From contig CALIZI010000237.1 in the NCBI GenBank assembly GCA_938028705.1, positions 1-49,501 on the forward strand: a DNA stretch of 49,501 bases, read 5' to 3'. Below, piece after piece: positions 17,669 through 25,970 of this stretch. This DNA is from an uncultured Saprospiraceae bacterium. GTDB lineage: Bacteria; Bacteroidota; Bacteroidia; Chitinophagales; Saprospiraceae. Within the stretch, counting starts at the first letter, position 1, and each line of letters begins with the position of its first letter. Below the pieces are notes generated by a model. The model was not told the DNA's origin and made no database searches. It was given only the letters and a program-made list of their open reading frames with translations. The position numbers and the translations under genes were made by a program.

Positions 17669-20410
17669 ATGAAAAAACTGGTTTACTTTTCACTGACTTG
17701 TCTATTGATATGGTCAGCCTGTTCACCCGTAAAAGATGTATCCACAGCTACACAAACTGCAGTCGAAGAAGTTGTTACGGCTGTCAATCAAAATCAACCA
17801 CCGATTATTGACCGCGAGATTCTATTTGGCAATCCCGAAATTGCCGGAGCGCAACTCTCTCCTGACGGGCAGTGGATGTCTTTCATGAAACCCCTTGATG
17901 AAGTTCGCAACCTCTGGATTAAAAAAGCGGACGAACCTTTTGAAAATGCTCGTCCGTTGACGGCATCTAAGAAAAGACCCATTCCCGGCTATTTTTGGAG
18001 CCATGACAGCAAGTATATGCTCTATATACAAGATAAAGATGGTGACGAAAATTATCAAGTCCATGCACTCAGCCCCAATACCAAAATCCCTGAAGGTGCG
18101 AAAGTACCCGAAGCCCGGAATATCACCGATGTAGAAGGAGTACGTGCCTATATTTACAGCGTTCCTGAGAGCAATCCCGATGTGATATATGTTGGTTTTA
18201 ATGACCGCGACCCCGCATGGCACGATTTATATGAAGTCAATATTGCCAGCGGAAAACGCAAATTGATTCGTCAAAATGACAACCAAATTACCTCATGGAT
18301 TTTTGACCTCGACGACCAACTCCGCATGGCAGCCCGAACAGACGAGGACGGCGGCACAGAGTTGCTTACGCTGGAAGGCGATGCCTTTAAAAAATGTTAT
18401 AGTTGTACCGTCTTGGAAGATTGTAATGTTTGGGGATTTCAAAAGGGTAATCAAAAAGCCTATTTGGTGAGTAACAAAGGCGATGTCAATCTCTCTCAAC
18501 TTATGTTGCTCGACCCTGCCACAGGACAAGCCGAACTCCTCGAATCGGACCCCAATGACAGAGTGGACTTTAGCGGAATGATGACTTCCGACCTCACCGA
18601 CGAACTCATTTATACGACTTATAATGACGATAAAAGAAAATATTATTTTAAAAATAAAGTATGGGAAGCTGAGTACAAATGGCTCAAAAAACAAGTTCCC
18701 AATGCTGAAATCAGCTTGGGTTCTTCCACAAAAGATGAGCGTAAATGGCTCGTTTATGCCAATAGTGATACCGATCCGGGCGCAGCTTATTTGTATGATA
18801 GAGACAAAAAAACACTGGATTTTCAATATCGTCCGCGTCCAAAATTACCCGTCAAAGATTTGGCAAATATGAAGCCTGTCAGATTTACTTCCACCGACGG
18901 ATTGGAGATTCCGGCATACCTGACACTGCCTAAAGGTTTGGAAGCGAAAAACTTACCGGCTGTCTTAGTACCTCATGGCGGTCCTTGGTATCGCGATAGT
19001 TGGGGCTACGATCCTTTTGTACAATTTTTGGCAAACAGAGGCTATGCAGTGATGACCGTAAATTTCAGAGGCTCAACGGGTTACGGTAAAGCCTTCCTCA
19101 ATGCAGGCAACGGAGAATGGGGAGAAAAAATGCAGGACGACCTGACCAATGCTGTAAAATATTTGATTGATGAGGGCATTGCTGACCCCAATCGGGTAGG
19201 CATCATGGGCGGTTCTTATGGCGGCTACGCGACCTTAGCGGGGCTTACCTTTACGCCGGATGTATATGCGGCAGGTGTCTCTATTGTAGGACCTTCTAAC
19301 CTGCTCACGCTACTCGAATCTATCCCGCCATACTGGGAGTCAATCCGAAAAATGTTCCATGAAAGAATGGGCGACCCGACCACCGAAGAAGGCAAACAAC
19401 AATTGATGAGTCAATCACCGTTTTTTCATGCCGATAAAATTACCAAACCGCTTTTGGTCGTACAAGGTGCTAATGACCCGCGTGTGAAAAAAGCCGAATC
19501 CGACCAAATCGTAGTTGCTATGCGCGAACTCGGCTTGCCCGTAGAATACATCTGTGCAGATGACGAAGGACACGGATTTGCCCGACCTGAAAACAACATG
19601 GCAATGTTGGCGGCTGCCGAAAAATTCTTTGCAAAACATTTGGGCGGAAGATACCAAGAAGATATACCTGAGGACATCGCCAAGCGACTTGGAGAAATTA
19701 CGGTGGACATCAACACCGTCACAATGCCCGAAAAGATAGACGAGTCAAAACTTGCAGGTGCGCTTCCCGTACCCACAAGCGATTTGGCTCCCGGAAAATC
19801 TACTTACAAAATGACCATTGAAATGGCAGGGCAAAGCATTCCTATGGATTTCGGACAAACCATAGAGGAGCAAGACGGCAACTGGGTCATCACCCAAATC
19901 ACTACAACTCCAATGGGTGAGGTAAAAGATGTCAGCACCATCAAAAAAGGTACGCTTGAGCCTGTATCAAGAGCCGTAGATCAAGGTCCGATGAAAATTA
20001 ATCTTTCGCACAACGACGGTAAAATCACCGGAGCTATGAATATGAATGGTAAGGAACAAGCTATGGATGTCAATATTGATGCACCCGTATTTGCCGATGG
20101 TGCAGCACTTTATGAGACATTGGCTACACTGCCGCTTGCGGAGGGTTATACTACTGTTTATCGTACTTTTGATGTACAAAAACAAAAGGTCACAGCTTAC
20201 GAACTCAATGTCATTGCCAAAGAAACTGTTGAAGTTCCGGCAGGTAAATTTGAGACCTACAAAACTGAAATCAAAGCATTGGGAGATGTTCCCGGCGATA
20301 CCGTTTTGTGGCTTTCAACTACCGACGGTCAACGTGGTTTAATCAAATCCACTGGCACATCACCCGAAATGAACGGCGCAAAAGTGACGATAGAATTAAG
20401 CGGTAAATAA
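17669..20410 (+). CDS. S9-family (prolyl oligopeptidase type) serine peptidase lipoprotein with extra C-terminal domain
   Basis: This 913-residue protein has a lipoprotein signal peptide (lipobox LIWSAC, Cys18). A beta-propeller region covers about residues 50-390 (IAGAQLSPDGQWMSF, WSHDSKYMLY). The alpha/beta-hydrolase peptidase domain covers about 395-670. The triad is visible: Ser516 in GGSYGG, Asp603 in GANDPR and His635 in DEGHGF. It should cut peptides outside the cytoplasm, with dipeptidyl- or acylaminoacyl-peptidase-like specificity. Unusually, about 230 more residues follow (about 685-913). They form beta-rich repeats (STYKMTIEMAGQSIPMDFGQ, KQKVTAYELNVIAKETVEVP) that resemble DUF3108-like domains. 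A strong terminator follows at 20470. Confidence 0.9.
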   Translation: MKKLVYFSLTCLLIWSACSPVKDVSTATQTAVEEVVTAVNQNQPPIIDREILFGNPEIAGAQLSPDGQWMSFMKPLDEVRNLWIKKADEPFENARPLTASKKRPIPGYFWSHDSKYMLYIQDKDGDENYQVHALSPNTKIPEGAKVPEARNITDVEGVRAYIYSVPESNPDVIYVGFNDRDPAWHDLYEVNIASGKRKLIRQNDNQITSWIFDLDDQLRMAARTDEDGGTELLTLEGDAFKKCYSCTVLEDCNVWGFQKGNQKAYLVSNKGDVNLSQLMLLDPATGQAELLESDPNDRVDFSGMMTSDLTDELIYTTYNDDKRKYYFKNKVWEAEYKWLKKQVPNAEISLGSSTKDERKWLVYANSDTDPGAAYLYDRDKKTLDFQYRPRPKLPVKDLANMKPVRFTSTDGLEIPAYLTLPKGLEAKNLPAVLVPHGGPWYRDSWGYDPFVQFLANRGYAVMTVNFRGSTGYGKAFLNAGNGEWGEKMQDDLTNAVKYLIDEGIADPNRVGIMGGSYGGYATLAGLTFTPDVYAAGVSIVGPSNLLTLLESIPPYWESIRKMFHERMGDPTTEEGKQQLMSQSPFFHADKITKPLLVVQGANDPRVKKAESDQIVVAMRELGLPVEYICADDEGHGFARPENNMAMLAAAEKFFAKHLGGRYQEDIPEDIAKRLGEITVDINTVTMPEKIDESKLAGALPVPTSDLAPGKSTYKMTIEMAGQSIPMDFGQTIEEQDGNWVITQITTTPMGEVKDVSTIKKGTLEPVSRAVDQGPMKINLSHNDGKITGAMNMNGKEQAMDVNIDAPVFADGAALYETLATLPLAEGYTTVYRTFDVQKQKVTAYELNVIAKETVEVPAGKFETYKTEIKALGDVPGDTVLWLSTTDGQRGLIKSTGTSPEMNGAKVTIELSGK

Positions 20411-20469
20411 ATATAAATTCCAAAATACAAATACCAAATTTCAATTTAACATTTTTTCAAAAAAACATT

Positions 20470-20507
20470 AAACGTCAAGGCATATCAAATGTCTTGACGT
20501 TTTTTTA
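20470..20507 (+). terminator. Intrinsic terminator after the S9 peptidase gene
   Basis: AACGTCAAGGCA pairs with TGTCTTGACGTT (12 bp with one G-U pair) and is followed directly by a run of T. Confidence 0.85.
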
Positions 20508-20599
20508 TATTTTAATTTATTTATAAATTAAAAATATTATCTTTAATAATTTTTTTAATGAAAAAATAAAATATGTTTGTATTTAAAATAGGAAATTTA

Positions 20600-20760
20600 C
20601 CTTGACAATATTAAATTAAATTTTTACTAAATATAAATAAGGCACTTCGTTCTGAATTTGACCTAAAACTTGTCAGACATTTTGAAAATGTCAGACAAGT
20701 TTTAGCCCAAATCCAAGCATGTAAATTGCATTAGATTAAAACGAAATATGTTGTTATTTT
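20600..20760. mobile_element. MITE-like element, family 1, copy C (right end degenerate)
   Basis: The left arm (CTTGACAATATTAAATTAAA onward, through ACTTCGTTCTGAATTTGACC) matches the reverse complement of the right arm of copy B at 3462-3641 over about 70 bp. The centre, 20652-20713, is the family palindrome around GACATTTTGAAAATGTC. A matching terminal repeat on the right is not clear, so the boundary at 20760 is approximate. Confidence 0.5.
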
Positions 20761-20811
20761 ATAAATTAAATTATTGTAAATATGAATTATTGTAAAAATA
20801 TAAAACTGCGC

Positions 20812-21042
20812 TCTATCGCCACTTTTACATTTTACATTCAATATTTTACATTTTAAATTAAAAAAAAATACGTCCTATCGCCACTTTTACATTTTACATT
20901 CATTATTTTACATTTTAAATTAAAAAATACGTCCTATCGCCACTTTTACATTTTACATTCATTATTTTACATTTTAAATTAAAAAAAATACGTTCTATCG
21001 CCACTTTTACATTTTAAATTTATTATTTTACATTTTACATTT
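20812..21042. repeat. Four tandem copies of a ~60-bp AT-rich repeat
   Basis: Units begin with TATCGCCACTTTTACATT at 20814, 20876, 20935 and 20996, so the period is 59-62 bp. Each continues with two further TTTTACATT motifs and an A-rich stretch. The fourth unit runs into the 3' end of the O-methyltransferase gene and supplies its last codons and stop. Confidence 0.85.
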
Positions 21043-21669
21043 CCTAACTAGCATCAGTCCATCGCGCAATGCCAACATGACGTTCTCCACACGCTCATCC
21101 GCTTGTATTTTTTCATTAAAGGCATGAAGGGCAGTGGTATCTTTATCTTGCTCATTATCAAGGACTTTTCCAAACCAAAGCACATTATCAGCCAGTATAA
21201 ATCCGCCTTTTTTTACTTTATCAAAAACGAGGTCGTAATAGCGTGAATAATTAATTTTATCGGCATCAATAAACACCAAATCAAATGCCTCATTCAGTGT
21301 TGGAATGATGTCAAGCGCATTGCCGATGTGTAGTTGAATGTGGTTGGTCAATCCTGCTTTTTCGATATATTCGCGTACCGGATTTTCGAGTTCTTCATTG
21401 ATTTCAATCGTGTGCAATGTGCCGCCTTCCTCCAATCCCTGCGCCATACATATCGCCGAATAGCCCGTATAAGTACCAATCTCCAGCACCCTCGCCGGAC
21501 GAATCATATAACTAAACATCTTCAAAAACTCACCCTGATAGGCTCCCGACACCATGCCCGGATGCAGGCGTTTCACCCAAGTTTCGCGCTCCAATTTTTG
21601 GAGTAGCGGCGAAGGTGTTGAGCTATGTGCCTCCACGTATTGTGCAAGCGGTTTGGATAAAAAATTCAT
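21028..21669 (-). CDS. SAM-dependent O-methyltransferase (caffeoyl-CoA/catechol OMT type)
   Basis: I chose the ATG at 21669 (213 residues), because sequence upstream of it in this frame is non-conserved and overlaps an inverted repeat. The protein has the class I methyltransferase glycine-rich motif VLEIGTYTGYSA (from residue 61). An acidic strand, HTIEINEE, follows for ribose binding, and FIDADKINY then LADNVLW give the metal- and substrate-side motifs of the cation-dependent OMT family. It should methylate a catechol-like hydroxyl in the cytoplasm; the substrate is unknown. The final residues KCKM and the stop codon lie inside the fourth copy of a tandem repeat, so the natural C-terminus may have been altered by repeat invasion. 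Confidence 0.85.
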   Translation of the reverse strand: MNFLSKPLAQYVEAHSSTPSPLLQKLERETWVKRLHPGMVSGAYQGEFLKMFSYMIRPARVLEIGTYTGYSAICMAQGLEEGGTLHTIEINEELENPVREYIEKAGLTNHIQLHIGNALDIIPTLNEAFDLVFIDADKINYSRYYDLVFDKVKKGGFILADNVLWFGKVLDNEQDKDTTALHAFNEKIQADERVENVMLALRDGLMLVRKCKM

Positions 21670-21685
21670 GGTTGTTAAATTCTTT

Positions 21686-21775
21686 TGTCGGCGGTTTGTC
21701 AGTCGGCAGTCCGCAGCTAATAGTGAGAGAACTTGTGCATTAAACGGCGGACAGCGGACTGATAAACCGCCGACA
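21686..21775. repeat. Imperfect inverted repeat between two minus-strand genes
   Basis: A 29-bp GC-rich arm (21686-21714, TGTCGGCGGTTTGTCAGT..) faces its near-complement at 21747-21775 with a few mismatches, separated by 32 bp. It is much richer in GC than its surroundings and occupies the gap between the outer-membrane protein and the O-methyltransferase. It may form an RNA hairpin that affects the downstream gene. Confidence 0.6.
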
Positions 21776-21786
21776 GCAAAGCGCAA

Positions 21787-22920
21787 TTACAAATTCAACA
21801 TATTTCCTATACTTGAATTAAATAAAGACTTGCCAAAGGTATGATAAATTGAGATATAAGCATAAGGCGAACTCTTTAATTTCAAGGTACGGGTGATTTC
21901 GTTTCCGCTGCGGTCGTATTCATTGAAGCGGCGAATACCGACCCAACCTGTCTCCATAAAAATTTTGAGATTCCGGCTGATTTTTCGTTCCAGTATTCCG
22001 GTAGCCTTCACATAAGTATTCGTAAAATTATAACGCTGATTATGATCAATCAACTGATAATCAGGCGTGAAGCCACTTGCAAATCCGTTGTACTGCACCA
22101 GCAAAGCATATCTTTTTTCCTTATTGACCTTGAAACTCACCTTCGCTTGGAAAGGCATCGTCAGGTTGAGTCGCGCCTTGTTTGCCACCCGCAAATCAAT
22201 CCCCACAAAAGGAATCGGCAGCACCCGTCCGTTATTATAATTAAGAAACAAACCGGAGTAATACATCAAAAAAGGATTCTTGATTTTCGCATAGCCACCC
22301 ATCACCGAGACTATCGGCTGCATCCGCGAAACCGAGCCCATATCTTCCATAAAACCCAGATCGCCGGAGTAAAAAAACGCCTGCATTCCTTTCATATAAT
22401 GAAGCCCCGTCACGCCCGTACTCACCTTCATCAAACCCGATATTTGGTCAGTTGGTTCATCAGAATTTTCTATAATATAATCCTTGCCATACATAATCGT
22501 ATATTGCGTATTGAAGTTCCAAAAAATCTGATGCGCCTTTGGTTGTATCATACTACCGATGAATTTCGGAAAGGTCTTTAGTTTTCCTATCTTACGCAAT
22601 TCCCACAGATTACTCAATTTGAGCAACTCTCCCGGAGCCAATTTGACCTTAAACTTACTTTTCACCGGAATCGTAACATTCGTTTTAGCACTATAAAAAC
22701 CCAAGACTTGTTCACCTTGCAGCAAGCCTTCGTAAATCGCTTCACCGCCAATTTTTACACCCGGCTTAAAAAGCTGTCTGGCAATGATACCGCCTTGTCC
22801 ATAAGTCATTAGTGGCGAAAACAAGCACAAAACAAGTAACTTATATAATTTTATATTTTTTATACAAAAAGAATTGAATGGATTTAATGACAGCATGACA
22901 TAGATTTTTTTATTGTACAT
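21787..22920 (-). CDS. Putative outer membrane beta-barrel protein (DUF6268-like)
   Basis: The frame encodes 377 residues. A signal peptide lies at about residues 25-42 (YKLLVLCLFSPLMTYGQ), preceded by an unusually long n-region, so the second Met (ATG at 22896) may be the true start. The mature protein alternates polar and hydrophobic residues in short strands with aromatic girdle residues (ARLNLTMPFQAKVSFKV, RYALLVQYNGFASGF, SSPYAYISIYHTFG). That is the pattern of an outer membrane barrel. The LNLTMPF..KVSF / Y.LLVQYNG pattern suggests the DUF6268 family, but I am only moderately sure. No transport substrate can be inferred. The methyltransferase gene lies 117 bp downstream on the same strand. 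Confidence 0.65.
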   Translation of the reverse strand: MYNKKIYVMLSLNPFNSFCIKNIKLYKLLVLCLFSPLMTYGQGGIIARQLFKPGVKIGGEAIYEGLLQGEQVLGFYSAKTNVTIPVKSKFKVKLAPGELLKLSNLWELRKIGKLKTFPKFIGSMIQPKAHQIFWNFNTQYTIMYGKDYIIENSDEPTDQISGLMKVSTGVTGLHYMKGMQAFFYSGDLGFMEDMGSVSRMQPIVSVMGGYAKIKNPFLMYYSGLFLNYNNGRVLPIPFVGIDLRVANKARLNLTMPFQAKVSFKVNKEKRYALLVQYNGFASGFTPDYQLIDHNQRYNFTNTYVKATGILERKISRNLKIFMETGWVGIRRFNEYDRSGNEITRTLKLKSSPYAYISIYHTFGKSLFNSSIGNMLNL

Positions 22921-23053
22921 AAAGGCTAATGAGCTAGCACGAATAATATATGAAGTTTGCTTATCGCAAAAAACAGTCCAGTTGATTAACGTTGGATATC
23001 ATCGAAAGTTGCCTTCCACGATGAGCATCTTTTTTATTGGGTAATTCTAAATT

Positions 23054-23127
23054 TGTAATGCTCCTACTTGCCTTGCATTTTGGAAATGCAAGGCAAGTAG
23101 CCCAACTTTTAGCATTACATTTACAGA
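23054..23127. repeat. Nested palindrome in the gap before fahA
   Basis: The perfect core 23064-23100 (CTACTTGCCTTGCATTTT / AAATGCAAGGCAAGTAG) sits inside an outer TGTAATGCT...AGCATTACA pair. A second short palindrome, TCCCGAAAGCTTTCGGGA, lies at 23281-23298. The remaining roughly 495 bp between the divergent genes hold no visible gene. Confidence 0.6.
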
Positions 23128-23415
23128 GCTATCATTTATCGAACTAATGTGGTCTTTTTTTATGTTAAAAAATGCTTTAGCTTGGCTTCCTCGTAAAATA
23201 CCCTTTACAGTTTTTCAAATTAATTGATACGAAGTCCGTACTTTACAGTTTTCACATACCTTCAGCGGTTCACTACCCACTCCCGAAAGCTTTCGGGATA
23301 AATATGTGGATATGCAGAATGTTTCGCTTGGCGTACAATTAAGAACGTAATTTGTTTTTTGGAATTTGAAGTTTGTTTTTTGGAATTTGGAATTTGTAAT
23401 TTGTAATTTTACACC

Positions 23416-24690
23416 ATGATAGCAGCAAATAATCCGGCACTCCAATCGTGGATAGATGTGCCTTCCGATAATGACTTTCCCATTCAAAACATTCCTTTTG
23501 GTATTGCAAAAATCGGGCGTGGGCAGCCGCGTGTAGCGACCATTATCGGTGATACGGTCATTGATTTATCGGTCTTATCCGAGTTAGGATATTTTAAAGC
23601 ATTAGACATAGATACATCGGTTTTTTATCTATCGAGACTCAATGAATTTATGGGCTTGGGCAAAGCGACGACTCGCGCAGTACGTGACCGTATTTCTAAA
23701 ATCTTTCAACATGATAATCCCGAATTACAAGATAATATCGACCACAAAGCACAGGCATTACATGATGTAAATGATGTACAAATGCTGATGCCCGTAGAGG
23801 TGCGCGATTATACCGATTTCTACTCAAGCCGCGAACATGCCACCAATGTCGGCACCATGTTCCGCGACCCTGATAATGCTTTGTTGCCCAATTGGTTACA
23901 CTTACCCGTAGGGTATCATGGGCGGGCTTCATCTATTGTTGTATCGGGTACACCTATACATCGTCCGAAAGGGCAAAAAAAGCCAAAAGATGCTGAAAAG
24001 CCCTCCTTTGGAGCAAGTAATTTACTGGATTTTGAATTGGAAATGGGCTTTATTGTAGGCAAATCTACGCAGCTTGGCGAGCGGGTTTCTACAAGTGAGG
24101 CAGATGATTATATTTTTGGTTTGGTACTGTTCAATGACTGGTCGGCGCGGGATATTCAGGCTTGGGAATATGTACCGCTCGGACCTTTTTTGGGCAAGAG
24201 TTTTGCTTCGTCTGTTTCGCCTTGGGTCGTCACTTTGGATGCTCTCGACCATTTCCGTATCAGCGGACCGAAACAAGACCCGCCTGTACTTCCTTACCTC
24301 GAATATGAAGGCAATAAACGTTTTGACATAGCTCTCGAAGTCTTGATACAACCGGAAGGCGGCACGCCGCACTGCGTATGTAAATCAAATTATAAATATA
24401 TGTACTGGAATGCTGCACAGCAACTTGCACACCATACCGTCAATGGCTGCAATCTTAACATCGGTGATATGTGTGCATCCGGTACCATCAGCGGCACTAC
24501 GCCTGATTCCTTCGGCTCTATGCTCGAACTCTCATGGCGCGGCACCAAACCCATAGCTATGCCCGATGGCTCTGAACGTAAATTTATCAATGATGGAGAT
24601 ACAGTGATTATGCGCGGCTTTGGAGAAAAGAACGGACTACGCATCGGCTTCGGCGAAGTGACAGGAAAAATATTATCGGCTATAGAGTAG
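23416..24690 (+). CDS. fahA: Fumarylacetoacetase
   Basis: This 424-residue protein matches full-length fumarylacetoacetase, the last enzyme of tyrosine (homogentisate) degradation, which splits fumarylacetoacetate into fumarate and acetoacetate. It has the N-terminal SH3-like domain (residues 20-130). The catalytic domain carries the DFYSSREHATNVG and LPVGYHGRASSIVVSG motifs, the metal-binding LDFELEMGFIVG stretch, and NDWSARDIQAWEYVPLGPFLGKSF-type residues that hold the calcium site and active-site lysine. No other homogentisate-pathway gene is in the window. A MarR regulator begins 94 bp downstream and could control it. A GAGT/ACTC-rich hairpin lies between the two. Confidence 0.95.
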   Translation: MIAANNPALQSWIDVPSDNDFPIQNIPFGIAKIGRGQPRVATIIGDTVIDLSVLSELGYFKALDIDTSVFYLSRLNEFMGLGKATTRAVRDRISKIFQHDNPELQDNIDHKAQALHDVNDVQMLMPVEVRDYTDFYSSREHATNVGTMFRDPDNALLPNWLHLPVGYHGRASSIVVSGTPIHRPKGQKKPKDAEKPSFGASNLLDFELEMGFIVGKSTQLGERVSTSEADDYIFGLVLFNDWSARDIQAWEYVPLGPFLGKSFASSVSPWVVTLDALDHFRISGPKQDPPVLPYLEYEGNKRFDIALEVLIQPEGGTPHCVCKSNYKYMYWNAAQQLAHHTVNGCNLNIGDMCASGTISGTTPDSFGSMLELSWRGTKPIAMPDGSERKFINDGDTVIMRGFGEKNGLRIGFGEVTGKILSAIE

Positions 24691-24752
24691 AGAGTGTAGA
24701 GTGAGTACGAAAACAACTCTACACTCTCGTACTCTCGTACTCTTTACTCTAC
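24691..24752 (+). repeat. GAGT/ACTC hairpin tract after fahA
   Basis: AGAGTGTAGA (24691-24700) pairs perfectly with TCTACACTCT (24718-24727), followed by three more CTCGTACTCT-like units. It may act as the fahA terminator, although no T-tract follows directly. Confidence 0.45.
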
Positions 24753-24753
24753 A

Positions 24754-24780
24754 TTGCATTGTTTTTTTATTGTACCTTTG
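24754..24780 (+). promoter_or_regulatory. Promoter of the MarR gene
   Basis: TACCTTTG at 24773-24780 matches the TAnnTTTG -7 consensus; a TTG at 24754-24756 lies 16 bp upstream. The -7 element ends only 4 nt before the ATG at 24785, so the transcript would have almost no leader. Confidence 0.6.
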
Positions 24781-24784
24781 CTCT

Positions 24785-25273
24785 ATGGATGATTTTATAA
24801 AATTGGCGGACGAGGTGATTATACACAAAATCCGTTCGGCATGGCACGAAATAGCGCGGGTATATAACGAGATGGCTTCCGAATATGGTATTACACTCTC
24901 TATGGGCTTTGCCTTGTTGACTTTGTATGAAGAAGAAGGAACACCCGTCACCAAAATAGCTCCGCGTATGGGCATGGAACCCAATAGTCTCTCGCGCACC
25001 CTCAAAAACATGGAAGATAAAGGGATGATTTTTCGTAAAAAAGATAAAACAGATAAACGAAAAGTCTATATCTGCTTGACCGAACATGGTAAACAAATGC
25101 GAAAAATAGCCCTCAAAGCCGTTTATCGACTCAATGATGCCATTATAGAAGATATACCGCAGGAAAAATTAAATGCTTTTTTTGAGGTGATTCATCAGGT
25201 ATCGGGGTCGGTAGAAAAATTCAGAGAGGATATGAACAATCAATTATCTGAGTATAATGCTTTGCGTAACTGA
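24785..25273 (+). CDS. MarR-family winged-helix regulator
   Basis: This 162-residue protein (ATG at 24785; upstream in-frame codons overlap the promoter) has the MarR architecture. An N-terminal dimerisation helix is followed by a winged helix at about residues 30-105. In it, FALLTLYEEEGTPVTKIAPR precedes the recognition helix NSLSRTLKNMEDKGMI and a basic wing (RKKDKTDKRKVYICLTEHG). C-terminal helices complete the dimer. It should bind a small ligand and repress nearby genes; fahA directly upstream is the obvious candidate target. A clear terminator follows at 25300. Confidence 0.9.
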   Translation: MDDFIKLADEVIIHKIRSAWHEIARVYNEMASEYGITLSMGFALLTLYEEEGTPVTKIAPRMGMEPNSLSRTLKNMEDKGMIFRKKDKTDKRKVYICLTEHGKQMRKIALKAVYRLNDAIIEDIPQEKLNAFFEVIHQVSGSVEKFREDMNNQLSEYNALRN

Positions 25274-25299
25274 CGCTCAAGTAATTTATACAAATAAAG

Positions 25300-25327
25300 A
25301 AAGCCGACTTGTAGGAGTCGGCTTTTT
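25300..25327 (+). terminator. Intrinsic terminator after the MarR gene
   Basis: AAAGCCGACT pairs with AGTCGGCTTT around a 6-nt loop and is followed by a run of T. Confidence 0.85.
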
Positions 25328-25378
25328 TTATTTATCTTGTGTAAGGACAAATTTGTACAAGAAAAAAAACAAAACATA

Positions 25379-25756
25379 ATGAGCGACATTAACATAGAAT
25401 CTATCCTCCATAAACTCATCAAAAAGACTCAACAAAACGAAGCAGAGTGGAAAACCACCTATCAGGAAAATGAATTTGCGCTCCAGTTTCATGTGGGAAA
25501 AATAACGATTTGGGAAGGCGAAAACAGCGACGTGGTGAGTATATCCATCTACAATAATAGATACGAACTCCTCCACGAACAAGACCTCTATAAAGGCACA
25601 GCCGCACATACCATGCTCACCGACCTCTACGCACTCGCCCAAAAATCTTACTACAAACGAGAAGAAACTATCGCAGAAATTATCAAAGAATTGGACGCGG
25701 AAGGGAAAATTGGTGAAAGTACTACTGAAGAGGATGTATTGGATTTGCCGTTTTGA
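25379..25756 (+). CDS. Small protein of unknown function
   Basis: This 125-residue protein starts at the ATG at 25379, because the 14 upstream codons of the open frame look like leader. It is acidic and probably cytoplasmic. The middle contains alternating strands (FALQFHVGKITIWEG, VVSISIYNNRYELLHEQ), followed by a long helix (about residues 70-108) and a disordered acidic tail ending in DLPF. I do not recognise a family. It is its own unit, between the MarR terminator and a perfect terminator at 25759. Confidence 0.7.
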   Translation: MSDINIESILHKLIKKTQQNEAEWKTTYQENEFALQFHVGKITIWEGENSDVVSISIYNNRYELLHEQDLYKGTAAHTMLTDLYALAQKSYYKREETIAEIIKELDAEGKIGESTTEEDVLDLPF

Positions 25757-25758
25757 TG

Positions 25759-25788
25759 AAAAAGCCAATCTGTGTGGATTGGCTTTTT
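25759..25788 (+). terminator. Perfect intrinsic terminator
   Basis: AAAGCCAATC and GATTGGCTTT pair perfectly around a 6-nt loop, with A and T tracts on either side, so the hairpin could act in both directions. On minus it would also lie just past the 3' end of the tRNA-like element. Confidence 0.9.
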
Positions 25789-25791
25789 AGA

Positions 25792-25870
25792 CGAGCCAGT
25801 AGGATTTGCACCTACTTTCCCCCTTTAAGGGAACTCAGTAACAGACCGATGCGACTATCGCCTTGACTCA
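25792..25870 (-). ncRNA. tRNA-like cloverleaf of unknown identity
   Basis: Read on minus, this 79-nt segment has every tRNA helix in order. The acceptor is GAGTCA pairing with TGGCTC (one G-U). A D-like hairpin GCGA-TAG-TCGC follows, then an anticodon-like hairpin TCGG-TCTGTTA-CTGA. A class-II-like long variable arm TTCCC-TTAAAGG-GGGAA comes next, and a T arm GTAGG-TGCAAAT-CCTAC closes the set. Departures from a normal tRNA are a 3-nt D loop, no T at position 33, G instead of T at T-loop position 55 and no encoded CCA. It could be a degenerate tRNA, a tRNA-like regulatory RNA, or chance-accumulated hairpins. Confidence 0.4.
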
Positions 25871-25926
25871 TGCTTGTAATTTACGATAAAAGTGGTATAT
25901 ATGCAAGATTTTACCCTTGTCTTTCT

Positions 25927-25934
25927 TAACTTTG
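25927..25934 (+). promoter_or_regulatory. -7 promoter element of the DUF3800 gene
   Basis: TAACTTTG matches TAnnTTTG and lies 36 nt before the ATG at 25971. This argues against the in-frame ATG at 25917, which lies upstream of it. Confidence 0.5.
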
Positions 25935-25970
25935 AAACTCAAACTCAAACCGATTTTCACAACACAAACC

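Noticed and set aside
18293-18826. 177-codon open frame on minus inside the S9 peptidase
   Set aside because: The plus strand encodes an intact propeller here. The minus frame has no recognisable domain or promoter.
20812-21042. CRISPR array or origin iterons
   Set aside because: The four ~60-bp units are repeated along their whole length with no spacers, and no replication initiator gene is near.
22042-22581. 179-codon open frame on plus opposite the beta-barrel gene
   Set aside because: Its translation is rich in His and Arg with no domain, while the minus strand gives a signal peptide and barrel pattern.
25792-25870. Ordinary tRNA gene
   Set aside because: The D loop is too short, the anticodon loop lacks T33, T55 is G and no CCA is encoded. 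I report it only as tRNA-like.
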